In this document: piece after piece, positions 16,207 through 27,124 of the stretch
Layout of the letters: every line of letters starts with the position of its first letter
Position numbering within the stretch: position 1 is the first letter of the stretch
Source: Clostridia bacterium
GTDB taxonomy: Bacteria > Bacillota > Clostridia > Oscillospirales > Acutalibacteraceae
Length of the DNA: 32,653 nucleotides
Assembly (NCBI GenBank): GCA_900752115.1
Contig: CAADUC010000069.1
Coordinates: 1-32,653 of the forward strand
Reading direction: 5' to 3'
The notes under the pieces: model-generated
Told to the model about the DNA's origin: nothing
The model's database searches: none
Seen by the model: the letters and a program-made list of their open reading frames with translations, nothing else
Translations under genes and position numbers: made by a program

Positions 16207-16695
16207 ATGAAAGCTCCCGCCATTCCAACCTCCGCCTATCTTGCCCCGGGCGCACAGATTGTGGGGGACGTTACCCTCGGCGAACGTTGTTCCGTCTGGT
16301 ACAACGCCGTACTGCGCGGCGACTGCGCACCAATTGTGGTGGGCGCTGAGACGAATCTGCAGGACGCCGCCGTCATCCATTGCTCCACCGGAGCACCTGC
16401 TGTCATCGGAAGCGGTGTGACGGTAGGCCACGGCGCTATTCTGCACAGCTGCACCATCGGCGACGGTTCTCTCATCGGAATGGGCGCTATCGTGCTGGAC
16501 GGCGCTACTGTCGGCCGTGAATGTTTGGTGGGAGCGGGCGCTCTCGTCACGCCGCGCACCGTCATCCCGGACGGTACCCTTGCCGTCGGCTCCCCCGCCC
16601 GTGTCAAGCGTTCTCTTACACCCGAGGAACGCGCCCATCTGCGCGAAAACGCGGAGGAATATCTGCAGCTTGCGTTCGAAGCGATGGAAGACTGA
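16207..16695 (+). CDS. Gamma-carbonic-anhydrase-like hexapeptide-repeat protein
   Basis: A 162-aa left-handed beta-helix protein with hexapeptide repeats (IVGDVTLGERCSVWYNAVLRGD and on), then a C-terminal helix PEERAHLRENAEEYLQLA. His58, His75 and His80 (VIHCS, VGHGAILHSC) match the three zinc or iron ligands of gamma carbonic anhydrases at trimer interfaces. Arg37 and Asp39 in LRGD, and Gln52, are also conserved. Many bacterial homologues (YrdA/PaaY-like) have weak or no carbonic anhydrase activity, so the reaction is uncertain. GAAAGGA precedes ATG 16207. Confidence 0.9.
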   Translation: MKAPAIPTSAYLAPGAQIVGDVTLGERCSVWYNAVLRGDCAPIVVGAETNLQDAAVIHCSTGAPAVIGSGVTVGHGAILHSCTIGDGSLIGMGAIVLDGATVGRECLVGAGALVTPRTVIPDGTLAVGSPARVKRSLTPEERAHLRENAEEYLQLAFEAMED

Positions 16696-16720
16696 ACACC
16701 CTTTCCCCTCATTTTGCAAA

Positions 16721-16776
16721 ACAAGCCCCTGCAGGGATGTGCCGCCGTTCCGGCGCATTCTCCCGCAGGGGCTTGT
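16721..16776. terminator. Bidirectional terminator
   Basis: ACAAGCCCCTGC and GCAGGGGCTTGT form a 12-bp stem with an internal GCCG/CGGC hairpin. It lies between the convergent hexapeptide-repeat and HD genes. The T-tract is better on the minus side (TTGTTTT). Confidence 0.82.
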
Positions 16777-16787
16777 TGCTTTGGCTC

Positions 16788-17375
16788 TTATTTCTTTCTC
16801 ACTGCCGAGGTTCCCTGCTCGCGCAGATACGTACTCTCCAAGTCAGCAAGATGAAGCTTAACGGCAAGCGGATACCGCTCATACGCCTGACTGATGGCAA
16901 AACTTCCGCCGCGGGCCGCATCGTCAAAGCCGCCCATGTGCCAGCGGATCGCCATTGCCTCGCTGGTCTTCAGACGCAGGAAACGTTCAATCAGAAAAAC
17001 GGATTTCTCGCCGTGACCATAGGGGAAGCTGTCATCCACCTGATAAAAGCTCTTCTTCTCCCAGGCGCCCGTCGTCTCGTTCTTCACATTACGAAAGCTC
17101 TCCTTATAAAACTGAGCCTTACACACATCATGAAGAAGCGCGCAGATCGCAAAGCTCTCCTCGCTGTCTTTGCCTTCCTCAAAATGCTTTTCCCTCATCG
17201 TGTGATAAACGCTGACGCTGTGCTGCACCAAACCGCCGAGGCAGGCACAGTGAAATTTGCTGCTGGCGGGGGCGGTAAAGAAATCTGTTTTCTGCAGCCA
17301 CTCGAGCAGCGGAGCACTTCCTTCGCGACTGATATTGGACCGATAAATCTCGATAAATTCTTCTTTATATCCCAT
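16788..17375 (-). CDS. HD-domain phosphohydrolase
   Basis: A 195-aa cytosolic metal-dependent hydrolase. His42 and the GGLVQHS segment (His52) come first, then ALLHDVCK with His82-Asp83, GHGEKS, and AIRWHMGGF. These are the histidines and aspartate of an HD domain. Such proteins cleave nucleotide or other phosphates; the substrate is unknown. It lies 5 bp after manA and is the last gene of the glgB-manA unit. The link to sugar phosphates is inferred only from this position. Confidence 0.88.
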   Translation of the reverse strand: MGYKEEFIEIYRSNISREGSAPLLEWLQKTDFFTAPASSKFHCACLGGLVQHSVSVYHTMREKHFEEGKDSEESFAICALLHDVCKAQFYKESFRNVKNETTGAWEKKSFYQVDDSFPYGHGEKSVFLIERFLRLKTSEAMAIRWHMGGFDDAARGGSFAISQAYERYPLAVKLHLADLESTYLREQGTSAVRKK

Positions 17376-17380
17376 CTGCC

Positions 17381-18343
17381 TTATACCATGCTCTGCACAA
17401 GCTCAAGCTTTCCTTTCAAAGTGTACGCGCCGAAACCGGCGGGGAGGAAAAAGCTGTCTCCCTTCTGCAACGCAAGACAGCCGCCCGACCAGCACAGTTC
17501 TCCGCTGCCTTCCAGTACGAGGAGGGAATGGAACGACTCCGTGCCAACGCAATCCTCCGCCAAACCGTCAAGCTCCAGAAGCGAAGCTGTGAAATATTCG
17601 CAGGTACCGAGAAGCGTGCGGGTCAGATCCCCCTCGCTCCGCGGGGCAGAAGCCGGACCGGGGACGCGCTCTGCCGGAGCAAGACGCGTTACGTCAAGCG
17701 CCTTTTCCACATGGAGTTGACGCGGTTTCCCGTCCGCTCCTACGCGGCCGTAATCGTAAACGCGATAAGTAGAATTTGAATTCTGCTGGATCTCTGCAAT
17801 CAGAATTCCCGCACCGATGGCGTGAAGCGTACCCGCCTCAATAAAGAAGACGTCCCCTTTCTTCACGGGAACAAAATTACAAATTTCAAGCAACGTGTTA
17901 TCGCGGATCCGCGCGGCAAATTCTTCCTTACCGACCGTGCGGTTCAAGCCGTAGATCAGAGAGGCTCCTTCTTTCGCATCGACGACATACCACATTTCCG
18001 TCTTGCCGTATTCGCCCTCGACGGCCAGCGCGTATTCATTGCTCGGATGGACTTGAACGGAAAGATTCTGTTCTGCATCGATCAGTTTGATCAGAAGGGG
18101 AAATTCTTCAAAAGCTTCGCAGTGCGTTCCGAACACTGCTTTTCCCATCTTATCCGCGTACTCCTGAAGCGTCAAACCGGCGTATTCTCCGCCGTCAATC
18201 ACGCTCAGACCGTCTTTGTGGCAAGAAAGCTCCGAGCTTTCCGCCACCTTTTCCAGCGTGGTTTTCTTTCCAAACTCCTTTTTCAGCCGATGTCCACCCC
18301 AGAGATAATCCTTGAGGGGCGCTTTCAGCTTCATTGGTTCCAT
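17381..18343 (-). CDS. manA: Mannose-6-phosphate isomerase, class I
   Basis: A 320-aa cytosolic zinc enzyme converting mannose-6-phosphate and fructose-6-phosphate. It shows LKDYLWGGHRL, AEQNLSVQVHPSNEYA (zinc His), KTEMWYV (zinc Glu), and FIEAGTLHAIGAGILIAEIQQNSNSTYRVYDYGR, which closes the cupin active site. The length matches the short Firmicutes class. ATG 18343 follows AAAGGAG at 8-10 nt; ATG 18352 would sit right on that site. It lies 41 bp after glgB in the same direction. Confidence 0.93.
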   Translation of the reverse strand: MEPMKLKAPLKDYLWGGHRLKKEFGKKTTLEKVAESSELSCHKDGLSVIDGGEYAGLTLQEYADKMGKAVFGTHCEAFEEFPLLIKLIDAEQNLSVQVHPSNEYALAVEGEYGKTEMWYVVDAKEGASLIYGLNRTVGKEEFAARIRDNTLLEICNFVPVKKGDVFFIEAGTLHAIGAGILIAEIQQNSNSTYRVYDYGRVGADGKPRQLHVEKALDVTRLAPAERVPGPASAPRSEGDLTRTLLGTCEYFTASLLELDGLAEDCVGTESFHSLLVLEGSGELCWSGGCLALQKGDSFFLPAGFGAYTLKGKLELVQSMV

Positions 18344-18383
18344 GGGGAACATTCTCCTTTCGATGATGGGATTTCTTTTCTCC

Positions 18384-20255
18384 TCAAACGGTCATATACT
18401 TTCTTCCTGAGACCGCCCAAGCCTTGCATTCTTCGGAAACCGGCGTGCGCTCGACAGAGAACACAGCGGCGGAAAACGGCGCAAGGCGAATCCGGACGCT
18501 GGCAGGGCTGCCATGACACGGAATCGGAAAAGACGCAAGCGGCGCCGGGTTAACGACGCCTCCTCCGCCCCAGCGCGTTTCATCACTGTTGAGCACCTCG
18601 CGCAGGAGGGAACGTTCCTCACAGCCAAGCAGCATCCCCTCCAGAGGCTCCGGCGTAAAGTTCAGCACAATGGCGAGACTTTGCCCCCCCGCTGTGCGCC
18701 GGTAAGCGTACACGCCGCCGTTTGCCGTTTCGCCAATCCCGGTAGGCAGCCAACGGAAGCATGCAGCGTCATATTCCTTCTCGCTGAGAGCCGGGCTTTC
18801 CAGGTACAGCCGTCCAAGCTCTCTGAAAAAATGCTGGAAGGAATCATGCGCCGGGTAGCGCAGCAGTTCCCAGTCAAGCTCACGTCCTTCATCCCACTCG
18901 CGAAAATGGGCAAGCTCATTTCCCATAAAATTCAGTTTCTTGCCGGGATGGGTAAACATATAAGTATACAGTGCACGGCACTGGGAGAACTTTTCCTCAT
19001 AACTTCCGTAAAGCTTATCGAGGATCGTCTTTTTCCCATGCACATTTTCGTCGTGCGAGAATGCCAGCAGATAAAGCTCACGGTAAAAATAATCCATGGA
19101 AAAGGTAATTTTGTGATATTGACCCCGCCGCGCTTCAAACGGCTGCGACAGATAATCGAGCGTATCATGCATCCAGCCCATATCCCATTTATAGTCGAAG
19201 CCCAGGCCTCCGTATTCCACCGGAGCTGTCACCTTCGGGAAATTGCTGGAATCCTCGGCTATCAGCAGCACGTTCCCAAACAGACGCTTGAGACCGCTGT
19301 TCATCTTTTTAAGGAAATCCACCGCTCCGATATTGACGCCCCGTTCCTGTCTGCCCTGCCAGTACAGCACGTTCGGCACAGCATCCACACGAAGGCCGTC
19401 CGCATGGAATGATCCAATCCAGTATGCGGCGGAAGATTGCAGGAAACTTCGCACCTCGCCGCGGTAGAAGTTAAAATTGCACGATCCCCACTCGCTGTAG
19501 GTCACATCGGTTTCCGGATACTCGTAAAGCCGGGTTCCGTCATAATTGGCCAGCGCATAATCATTTCCCACGAAATGCGCCGGAACAAAATCAAAAATCA
19601 CGCCGATTCCCGCCATATGCAAAGCATTCACCAGATACCGGAGATCGTCCGGCGTCCCATAGCGGGAGGTAACGCTGAAATATCCGCTGAGCTGATAGCC
19701 CCAGGAAGCGTCAAGGGGATGCTCCATGACGGGAAGGAACTCCACATGTGTGAAGTTGTTTTCCTTGAGGTAATCGGGAAGAAGTTCGGCAAGTTCCCGA
19801 TAGCTCAAATATTCTCCGTCCGGCTTTCTGCGCCAGGACCCGAGATGCAGCTCGTAAATATTCATGGGAGCGTCATAATACAAATCCCGAGCCTGTACCC
19901 ATGCTTCGTCCGTAAAATGAAAATCACTTTTTCCTACCAGCCGCGAGGCCGTCTTCGGCCGCAGCTCCGAGGAAAACGCATAGGGATCCGCCTTGTCGAG
20001 CACACGTCCATCCGTCTGATAAATACGGAATTTATAGAGCTGCCCCGCTTTTGCATCCGGCGCCAAACAGCTCCAGATCCCCCCTGTGTCCCGATCCATT
20101 TTTGCACCGATCCAATCGTTCCAATCGCCAATCAACTCAACCTTTTCCGCTCCGGGAGCAAAGACACGGAAAGCAAAGCCGGTGTTTTCCTCGTGAGCAC
20201 CGAAATAAGAGTGGGCGTCAAAGCTGGCTCCGGTGTAAAACTCGTCCAACAGCAT
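18384..20255 (-). CDS. glgB: 1,4-alpha-glucan branching enzyme (GH13)
   Basis: A 623-aa enzyme forming alpha-1,6 branches in glycogen. It starts directly with the CBM48-type domain (residues 20-100) and lacks the extra N-terminal domain of the E. coli enzyme. GH13 motifs are DFVPAHF (222-228), GLRVDAVPN with nucleophile Asp291, LIAEDSS with acid/base Glu334, and FSHDENVHGKK (His401-Asp402). AGGAGG precedes ATG 20255. No other glg genes are in the window. It heads a unit with manA and the HD gene, divergent from lacZ. Confidence 0.93.
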   Translation of the reverse strand: MLLDEFYTGASFDAHSYFGAHEENTGFAFRVFAPGAEKVELIGDWNDWIGAKMDRDTGGIWSCLAPDAKAGQLYKFRIYQTDGRVLDKADPYAFSSELRPKTASRLVGKSDFHFTDEAWVQARDLYYDAPMNIYELHLGSWRRKPDGEYLSYRELAELLPDYLKENNFTHVEFLPVMEHPLDASWGYQLSGYFSVTSRYGTPDDLRYLVNALHMAGIGVIFDFVPAHFVGNDYALANYDGTRLYEYPETDVTYSEWGSCNFNFYRGEVRSFLQSSAAYWIGSFHADGLRVDAVPNVLYWQGRQERGVNIGAVDFLKKMNSGLKRLFGNVLLIAEDSSNFPKVTAPVEYGGLGFDYKWDMGWMHDTLDYLSQPFEARRGQYHKITFSMDYFYRELYLLAFSHDENVHGKKTILDKLYGSYEEKFSQCRALYTYMFTHPGKKLNFMGNELAHFREWDEGRELDWELLRYPAHDSFQHFFRELGRLYLESPALSEKEYDAACFRWLPTGIGETANGGVYAYRRTAGGQSLAIVLNFTPEPLEGMLLGCEERSLLREVLNSDETRWGGGGVVNPAPLASFPIPCHGSPASVRIRLAPFSAAVFSVERTPVSEECKAWAVSGRKYMTV

Positions 20256-20418
20256 GGTCCGGTCCTCCTGTCATATTGTACTTCATTGCCGCCGTTCACA
20301 ATGTCCCCGCTGAAAAAGGCGGGGTTTTCCGGTAGTTGCGACGCAGGGAATCACGTTTTGTACTAACGATTTTTCTTTTCTGCAGCCAAACAAGAACAAC
20401 ACGGCACTGTTTTTATTT

Positions 20419-20447
20419 ATTGTATCACATTTGTTTGTTCCGGTAAA
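20419..20447 (-). promoter_or_regulatory. Putative promoter of the glgB operon
   Basis: On the minus strand TTTACC (20442-20447), a 17-bp spacer and TACAAT (20419-20424). The leader would be about 155 nt. It contains a CCCCGC/GCGGGG hairpin (20305-20324) that on the minus strand has no following T-tract. The rest of the 401-bp gap 20256-20656 holds the lacZ promoter and no gene. Confidence 0.5.
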
Positions 20448-20577
20448 TGAATTCCCACATTCTTTCCAACAAATCACACAAAATTCATAAAATATCGGAA
20501 TGTCCCTGCGGTTTTCAGCCGGTGCGAAACCGTGCGTTTCTCCAAACTCCTTTTGGGAAAACACACGCAAAATGCCA

Positions 20578-20606
20578 TTGCTTTCTTTCTCCTTTCAGTC
20601 TATAAT
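20578..20606 (+). promoter_or_regulatory. Promoter of lacZ
   Basis: TTGCTT (20578-20583), a 17-bp spacer and consensus TATAAT (20601-20606). The start codon is about 50 bp downstream. Confidence 0.8.
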
Positions 20607-20608
20607 GA

Positions 20609-23683
<3,075 letters not shown>

Positions 23684-23739
23684 CTTTTTCTCCTGCGCCG
23701 GATGAGCGCTCCTGTTCCCTTCCGGCCTCTCCATGAATG

Positions 23740-23789
23740 AAAAGCCCCGTACCGAAACGGCTGCAAGTGCCGGTCGATACGGGGCTTTT
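23740..23789. terminator. Terminator between lacZ and the PNPOx-like gene
   Basis: AAAAGCCCCGTA and TACGGGGCTTTT form a 12-bp stem with T/A tracts on both strands. It can serve both convergent genes. Confidence 0.92.
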
Positions 23790-23951
23790 TCCTTTTTACG
23801 GGGATCTTATCCCTTCCAGCAATCAAACCGTAAATACCGGTTCCATGCTGCGCTTCCTGAGAACACAGGATATTCGCTCCACGTCATTCTATGTATTTCT
23901 CTTTCATGACTACAATCTTGTGCCTTTCTCCCTTTGCAGCGGGTTTCCGGT

Positions 23952-24416
23952 TCAATCGTGCCGCTTGCATGAGATCGTTTCGATGGTAAGCTTGATCACT
24001 GCAACCGCATGGAGCTCATGTGCGGAAAAACTCCAGTTTTCCCTTTGGGTATAATGGCTCATCAGCAAACGAAGAGCATATTCCTTCTCGGCAGACTCTT
24101 TTACAAGTTCCACACGTCCGGCTCCCATGATGCTTTGAAAACGGAAGGAATAGTCACAGGCCTGTTCCCCGCCATTGACCGCATGGTTGGTATCCAGTTC
24201 AAAGACTGCATGTCCGTTCTTCTGAATCAGGTCAATCTTTTTTCCTTCCCTGGCACTGTGAAAATAGAAAACACCCGCATTCCTGTCATAGCCGAAATTG
24301 AGCGGTACTATATAGGGCTCCCCTTCGTCACAAAAGCCAAGACGGCAGCAGTCACACGCTTCTATGATATCATCGATACAATCACGGTCTGTAATTTCCC
24401 TGTCCTTTCGTCTCAT
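23952..24416 (-). CDS. Pyridoxamine 5'-phosphate oxidase-family (NimA-like) flavin protein
   Basis: A 154-aa split-barrel FMN-binding protein. It shows MRRKDREI at the N-terminus, RLGFCDEGEPYIVPLNFGYD (first barrel strands), FHSAREGKKIDLIQKN, VFELDTNH and SFRFQSIMGAGRVELV. This arrangement is that of Pyridox_ox_2 proteins, which include the 5-nitroimidazole reductases NimA-J and many enzymes of unknown substrate. Pyridoxamine oxidation is unlikely. GGAGGGGAG precedes ATG 24416. A weak promoter, TTGAAC with an 18-bp gap to TTTATA, may lie upstream. Confidence 0.88.
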   Translation of the reverse strand: MRRKDREITDRDCIDDIIEACDCCRLGFCDEGEPYIVPLNFGYDRNAGVFYFHSAREGKKIDLIQKNGHAVFELDTNHAVNGGEQACDYSFRFQSIMGAGRVELVKESAEKEYALRLLMSHYTQRENWSFSAHELHAVAVIKLTIETISCKRHD

Positions 24417-24500
24417 GCGTTCTTTCTCCCCTCCAAAATTTCCCGTTCTGTCTTATATTCCATATAAAGCTTTTCTGCATTCCTCTGTTCAAACATAGAA

Positions 24501-24534
24501 AAACGGGATCCGCGAGTACCAGCGGATCCCGTTT
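24501..24534 (-). terminator. Terminator of the rpiB-upp operon
   Basis: AAACGGGATCCGC and GCGGATCCCGTTT form a 13-bp stem; on the minus strand it is followed by TTTTTC. It lies 13 bp after the upp stop. Confidence 0.9.
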
Positions 24535-24546
24535 GAATGTCGGTTG

Positions 24547-25179
24547 TTACAGAGTGCCGAAAATACGGTCGCCTGCATCACCGAGACCGGGAACAATGTA
24601 GCCGATCTCGTTGAGCTTTTCATCGACAGCCGCGCAGTACACCTTTACGTCGGGATGTGCCTTTGTCAGCGCCTCCACTCCCTCCGGAGCAGCAATGATG
24701 CACATAAACTTAATCTCCTTGGGATGGCTGCGCTTGATGATATCGATGGCATCCACAGCGGAACCGCCGGTTGCCAGCATCGGATCGAGCACAATCACCT
24801 CACGGCTCTCAATATCCTGCGGCAGCTTATGATAATATTCCACCGGCTGCAGCGTCTGATGATCGCGGTACAGCCCGATATGTCCGACCTTCGCCGCGGG
24901 AACAAGCGTCAGAACGCCCTCCACCATTCCCAGCCCGGCGCGCAGAATCGGAACAAACGCAAGCTTGCGTCCGGCAATCACCTTGGTGGTCGCCTTCCCC
25001 ATCGGCGTTTCAATCTCCGTTTCTTCAAGCGGCAGATCGCGCGTAGCCTCGTAGCACATCAGCATGGCAATCTCGCCGACAAGCTCGCGGAACTCCTTGG
25101 CTCCCGTCTCCTTTTTTCTCAAATGGGTCAGCTTGTGCTGAATCAGCGGATGATCCATCACGAAAACCTGGTTATCCAT
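24547..25179 (-). CDS. upp: Uracil phosphoribosyltransferase
   Basis: A 210-aa pyrimidine-salvage enzyme making UMP from uracil and PRPP. The PRPP-binding motif is [18 protein letters not shown]. The N-terminal [17 protein letters not shown] and the C-terminal [17 protein letters not shown] (uracil-binding region) are both clear, so the gene is full length. It lies 24 bp after rpiB. Confidence 0.97.
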   Translation of the reverse strand: MDNQVFVMDHPLIQHKLTHLRKKETGAKEFRELVGEIAMLMCYEATRDLPLEETEIETPMGKATTKVIAGRKLAFVPILRAGLGMVEGVLTLVPAAKVGHIGLYRDHQTLQPVEYYHKLPQDIESREVIVLDPMLATGGSAVDAIDIIKRSHPKEIKFMCIIAAPEGVEALTKAHPDVKVYCAAVDEKLNEIGYIVPGLGDAGDRIFGTL

Positions 25180-25203
25180 TTTTCTTCTCCTCCCCGCTTT
25201 TGT

Positions 25204-25647
25204 TTACAGCTCTCCGTTTTCAATCTGCGTAATCTGTCCGACACGAACCGCATGGCGTCCGCCGTCAAACGGTGTGTTCAGATAGATATCTGCCAGCTTA
25301 ACGGCCATCGCTTCGTCAATCACACGGCCGCCAAGGCAAAGAATGTTGGAATCATTATGACGGCGCGTCATCTCCGTGCAGTATTCATTGGTACAGACGG
25401 AGGCGCGGATGCCCTTCACCTTATTCGCGGCAATGCTCATACCAATGCCGGTGCCGCAGCAAAGGATTCCCTTTTCACACTCTCCGCCGGCTACACTGTG
25501 CGCTACAGCGGCCGCGATAGGCCCGTAGTTGACGGACTCCTCCGTCATCGTGCCGAAATCCCGGTAAGGAATATTTTTCTCCTCCAAATACTGCCGGATG
25601 GCATTTTTCAGTGCCAATCCTCCATGGTCGCATCCTAAAGCTATCAC
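25204..25647 (-). CDS. rpiB: Ribose-5-phosphate isomerase B
   Basis: A 147-aa RpiB/LacAB-family enzyme interconverting ribose-5-phosphate and ribulose-5-phosphate. It has GCDHGG (Asp7, His8), ILCCGTGIGMSIAANK with the catalytic Cys and phosphate loop, and RRHNDSN with a catalytic His. The start codon is GTG (25645-25647), set by AGGAAGG. With upp it supplies and uses ribose phosphate for nucleotide salvage. A LacA/LacB-like isomerase is a less likely alternative, as the length and motifs fit RpiB. Confidence 0.94.
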   Translation of the reverse strand: MIALGCDHGGLALKNAIRQYLEEKNIPYRDFGTMTEESVNYGPIAAAVAHSVAGGECEKGILCCGTGIGMSIAANKVKGIRASVCTNEYCTEMTRRHNDSNILCLGGRVIDEAMAVKLADIYLNTPFDGGRHAVRVGQITQIENGEL

Positions 25648-25951
25648 GGAACTTCCTTCCTTTCTGTGTTGTCAGAGCCTGCCGCACAAAAAAGCCGCGA
25701 ACGTTTCTGCAGAACGCTTCCAACGAAAATGCTTTTGTACAGACATCTCAGCCTTCCATACAAACAGGTCTGAACCAATATAATAAGACAAGCCGGCAGA
25801 GTCGCACTGCCGCATGCAGCGGACAGTCTCAAAACAGTCCGAAAGAACCCAGCCTTTCTTCAGGCGGCAGATTTCTTCCGGCACAATGCAGTGAAACCAG
25901 CCTCCAAGCAGACTGCATTCAGCGGCCCGAGCAGCAGCGAAACGCCGTCAT
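25648..25951. other. 304-bp gap with a short unproven reading frame
   Basis: No recognised gene. On the minus strand a frame from GTG 25884 to 25672 encodes 70 residues (MPEEICRLKKGW... ending FAAFLCGRL). It is open further upstream and ends 24 bp before rpiB. No ribosome site precedes it and I recognise no family. An 8-bp inverted repeat (AATGCAGT/ACTGCATT, about 25882-25918 on plus) lies after tsaB but has no T-tract. No convincing terminator or rpiB promoter is visible. Confidence 0.3.
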
Positions 25952-26653
25952 TTATTTCTGCAGGCGTTTTTTGAGCTCTCGCTCCGCCTGCGGCAGACGA
26001 AGATAAATCGGGGCAAGCTGATCGGCTGAAACCGTTTCGCCGCGCCGGAATGCAGCCAAAGCTGCTTTGGCTGCACCGCTGGCCCGCTGGAAGCGCAGGG
26101 GCTCCGGCAGCAAAACAGGCGAAAGGCGGCGAAACTCCTCCCGGGCATAGCACAGGGCAGCCCCATCCCCTACAAGATACAGCGGTCCTCCGAGCGGTTC
26201 GCAATCCGCCGCGGCCTGCGCAGCAGAAACTGCCCGATCTTCGGTCAACCGGATTAACTCTCCTCCGGATACGCGGAACAATGCATTATATACCTGACCG
26301 CAGCGTGCATCCATCACGGCGCAGATAACGCCGTTCAGAAATGTCAAATTCTGCGCCATCGCTTCGAGCGTTGAAACACCGGCGCAAGGCTTGTCCAATG
26401 CCATCGCCATTCCTTTGACACTTGCCACACCAATTCTCACGCCGGTGAAAGATCCGGGCCCCGCTGTCACGGCGAAGAGATCCACATCCTCCAGCGACGT
26501 CTGTGTACAGGAAAAAAGCTGCTCCACCATCGGCATCAGCGTCTGACTGTGCGTCAGTTTTGTATTACAAAAGAACTCGCCCAGCAGTTTATCCTCATCC
26601 AGCAGGGCAACGGAGCCCGCCACCGCGGTGGACTCCAAGGCTAATATTCTCAT
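25952..26653 (-). CDS. tsaB: tRNA t6A37 biosynthesis protein TsaB
   Basis: A 233-aa ASKHA-fold protein that pairs with TsaD for N6-threonylcarbamoyladenosine formation on ANN-decoding tRNAs. It begins MRILALESTAVAGSVALLD and contains the LTHSQTLMPMVEQL and TAGPGSFTGVRIGVASVKGMA motifs typical of TsaB, then VMDARCGQVYNALF. It is full length. It lies 39 bp after tsaE in the fhs-tsaE-tsaB run. The usual followers rimI and tsaD are not here. Confidence 0.95.
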   Translation of the reverse strand: MRILALESTAVAGSVALLDEDKLLGEFFCNTKLTHSQTLMPMVEQLFSCTQTSLEDVDLFAVTAGPGSFTGVRIGVASVKGMAMALDKPCAGVSTLEAMAQNLTFLNGVICAVMDARCGQVYNALFRVSGGELIRLTEDRAVSAAQAAADCEPLGGPLYLVGDGAALCYAREEFRRLSPVLLPEPLRFQRASGAAKAALAAFRRGETVSADQLAPIYLRLPQAERELKKRLQK

Positions 26654-26692
26654 ACCGCTTAAACCTTCCCGCGCCGTTCCACGGCACCTGTT

Positions 26693-27115
26693 TTATTCCG
26701 CAAAGCCCTCGATCTGAAACACACGCTGATTTTCTGTCTCTCCCGGAGAAACAGTAATCCGCACGGCATTTTCCGGCAAGGCTCCCTCAATATTCTCGCT
26801 CCATTCGATTACCAGAACACCGTCGGACTCGAGATAATCAAAGAAACCGGTTGAGTACAAGTCGTCCCAAGAGGTCACGCGGAACATATCAAAATGATAA
26901 AGAGGAATCTTTCCGGCATGCTCATGCACCAGAGCAAAGGTCGGACTGGAAACCCCTCCCTGTACGCCGAGGCCGCGGGCAAGGCCGCGGGTGAACGCCG
27001 TTTTCCCCATTCCCATAGGGCCGAACAGGGCAAGCACTTCCCCGCCTTTGAGACGGGCCGCCAGACTTTCGCCGAGCGACTCTGTTTCCGCAGTGGAATT
27101 CGTCACAATCCGCAT
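26693..27115 (-). CDS. tsaE: tRNA t6A37 biosynthesis ATPase TsaE
   Basis: A 140-aa P-loop ATPase that supports the TsaBD complex. It shows Walker A GPMGMGKTAF (about residues 32-41), SSPTFALVHEHAG, YHFDMFRV and the C-terminal VLVIEWSENIEGALP, all typical of the family. It starts 9 bp after the fhs stop, so the two are probably co-transcribed. Confidence 0.96.
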   Translation of the reverse strand: MRIVTNSTAETESLGESLAARLKGGEVLALFGPMGMGKTAFTRGLARGLGVQGGVSSPTFALVHEHAGKIPLYHFDMFRVTSWDDLYSTGFFDYLESDGVLVIEWSENIEGALPENAVRITVSPGETENQRVFQIEGFAE

Positions 27116-27124
27116 CGCGCAACC

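Noticed and set aside
20305..20328. Hairpin with TTTT as a terminator
   Set aside because: It points rightward, where no plus-strand gene ends upstream. On the minus strand it has no T-tract. It may be chance or a leader hairpin of glgB.
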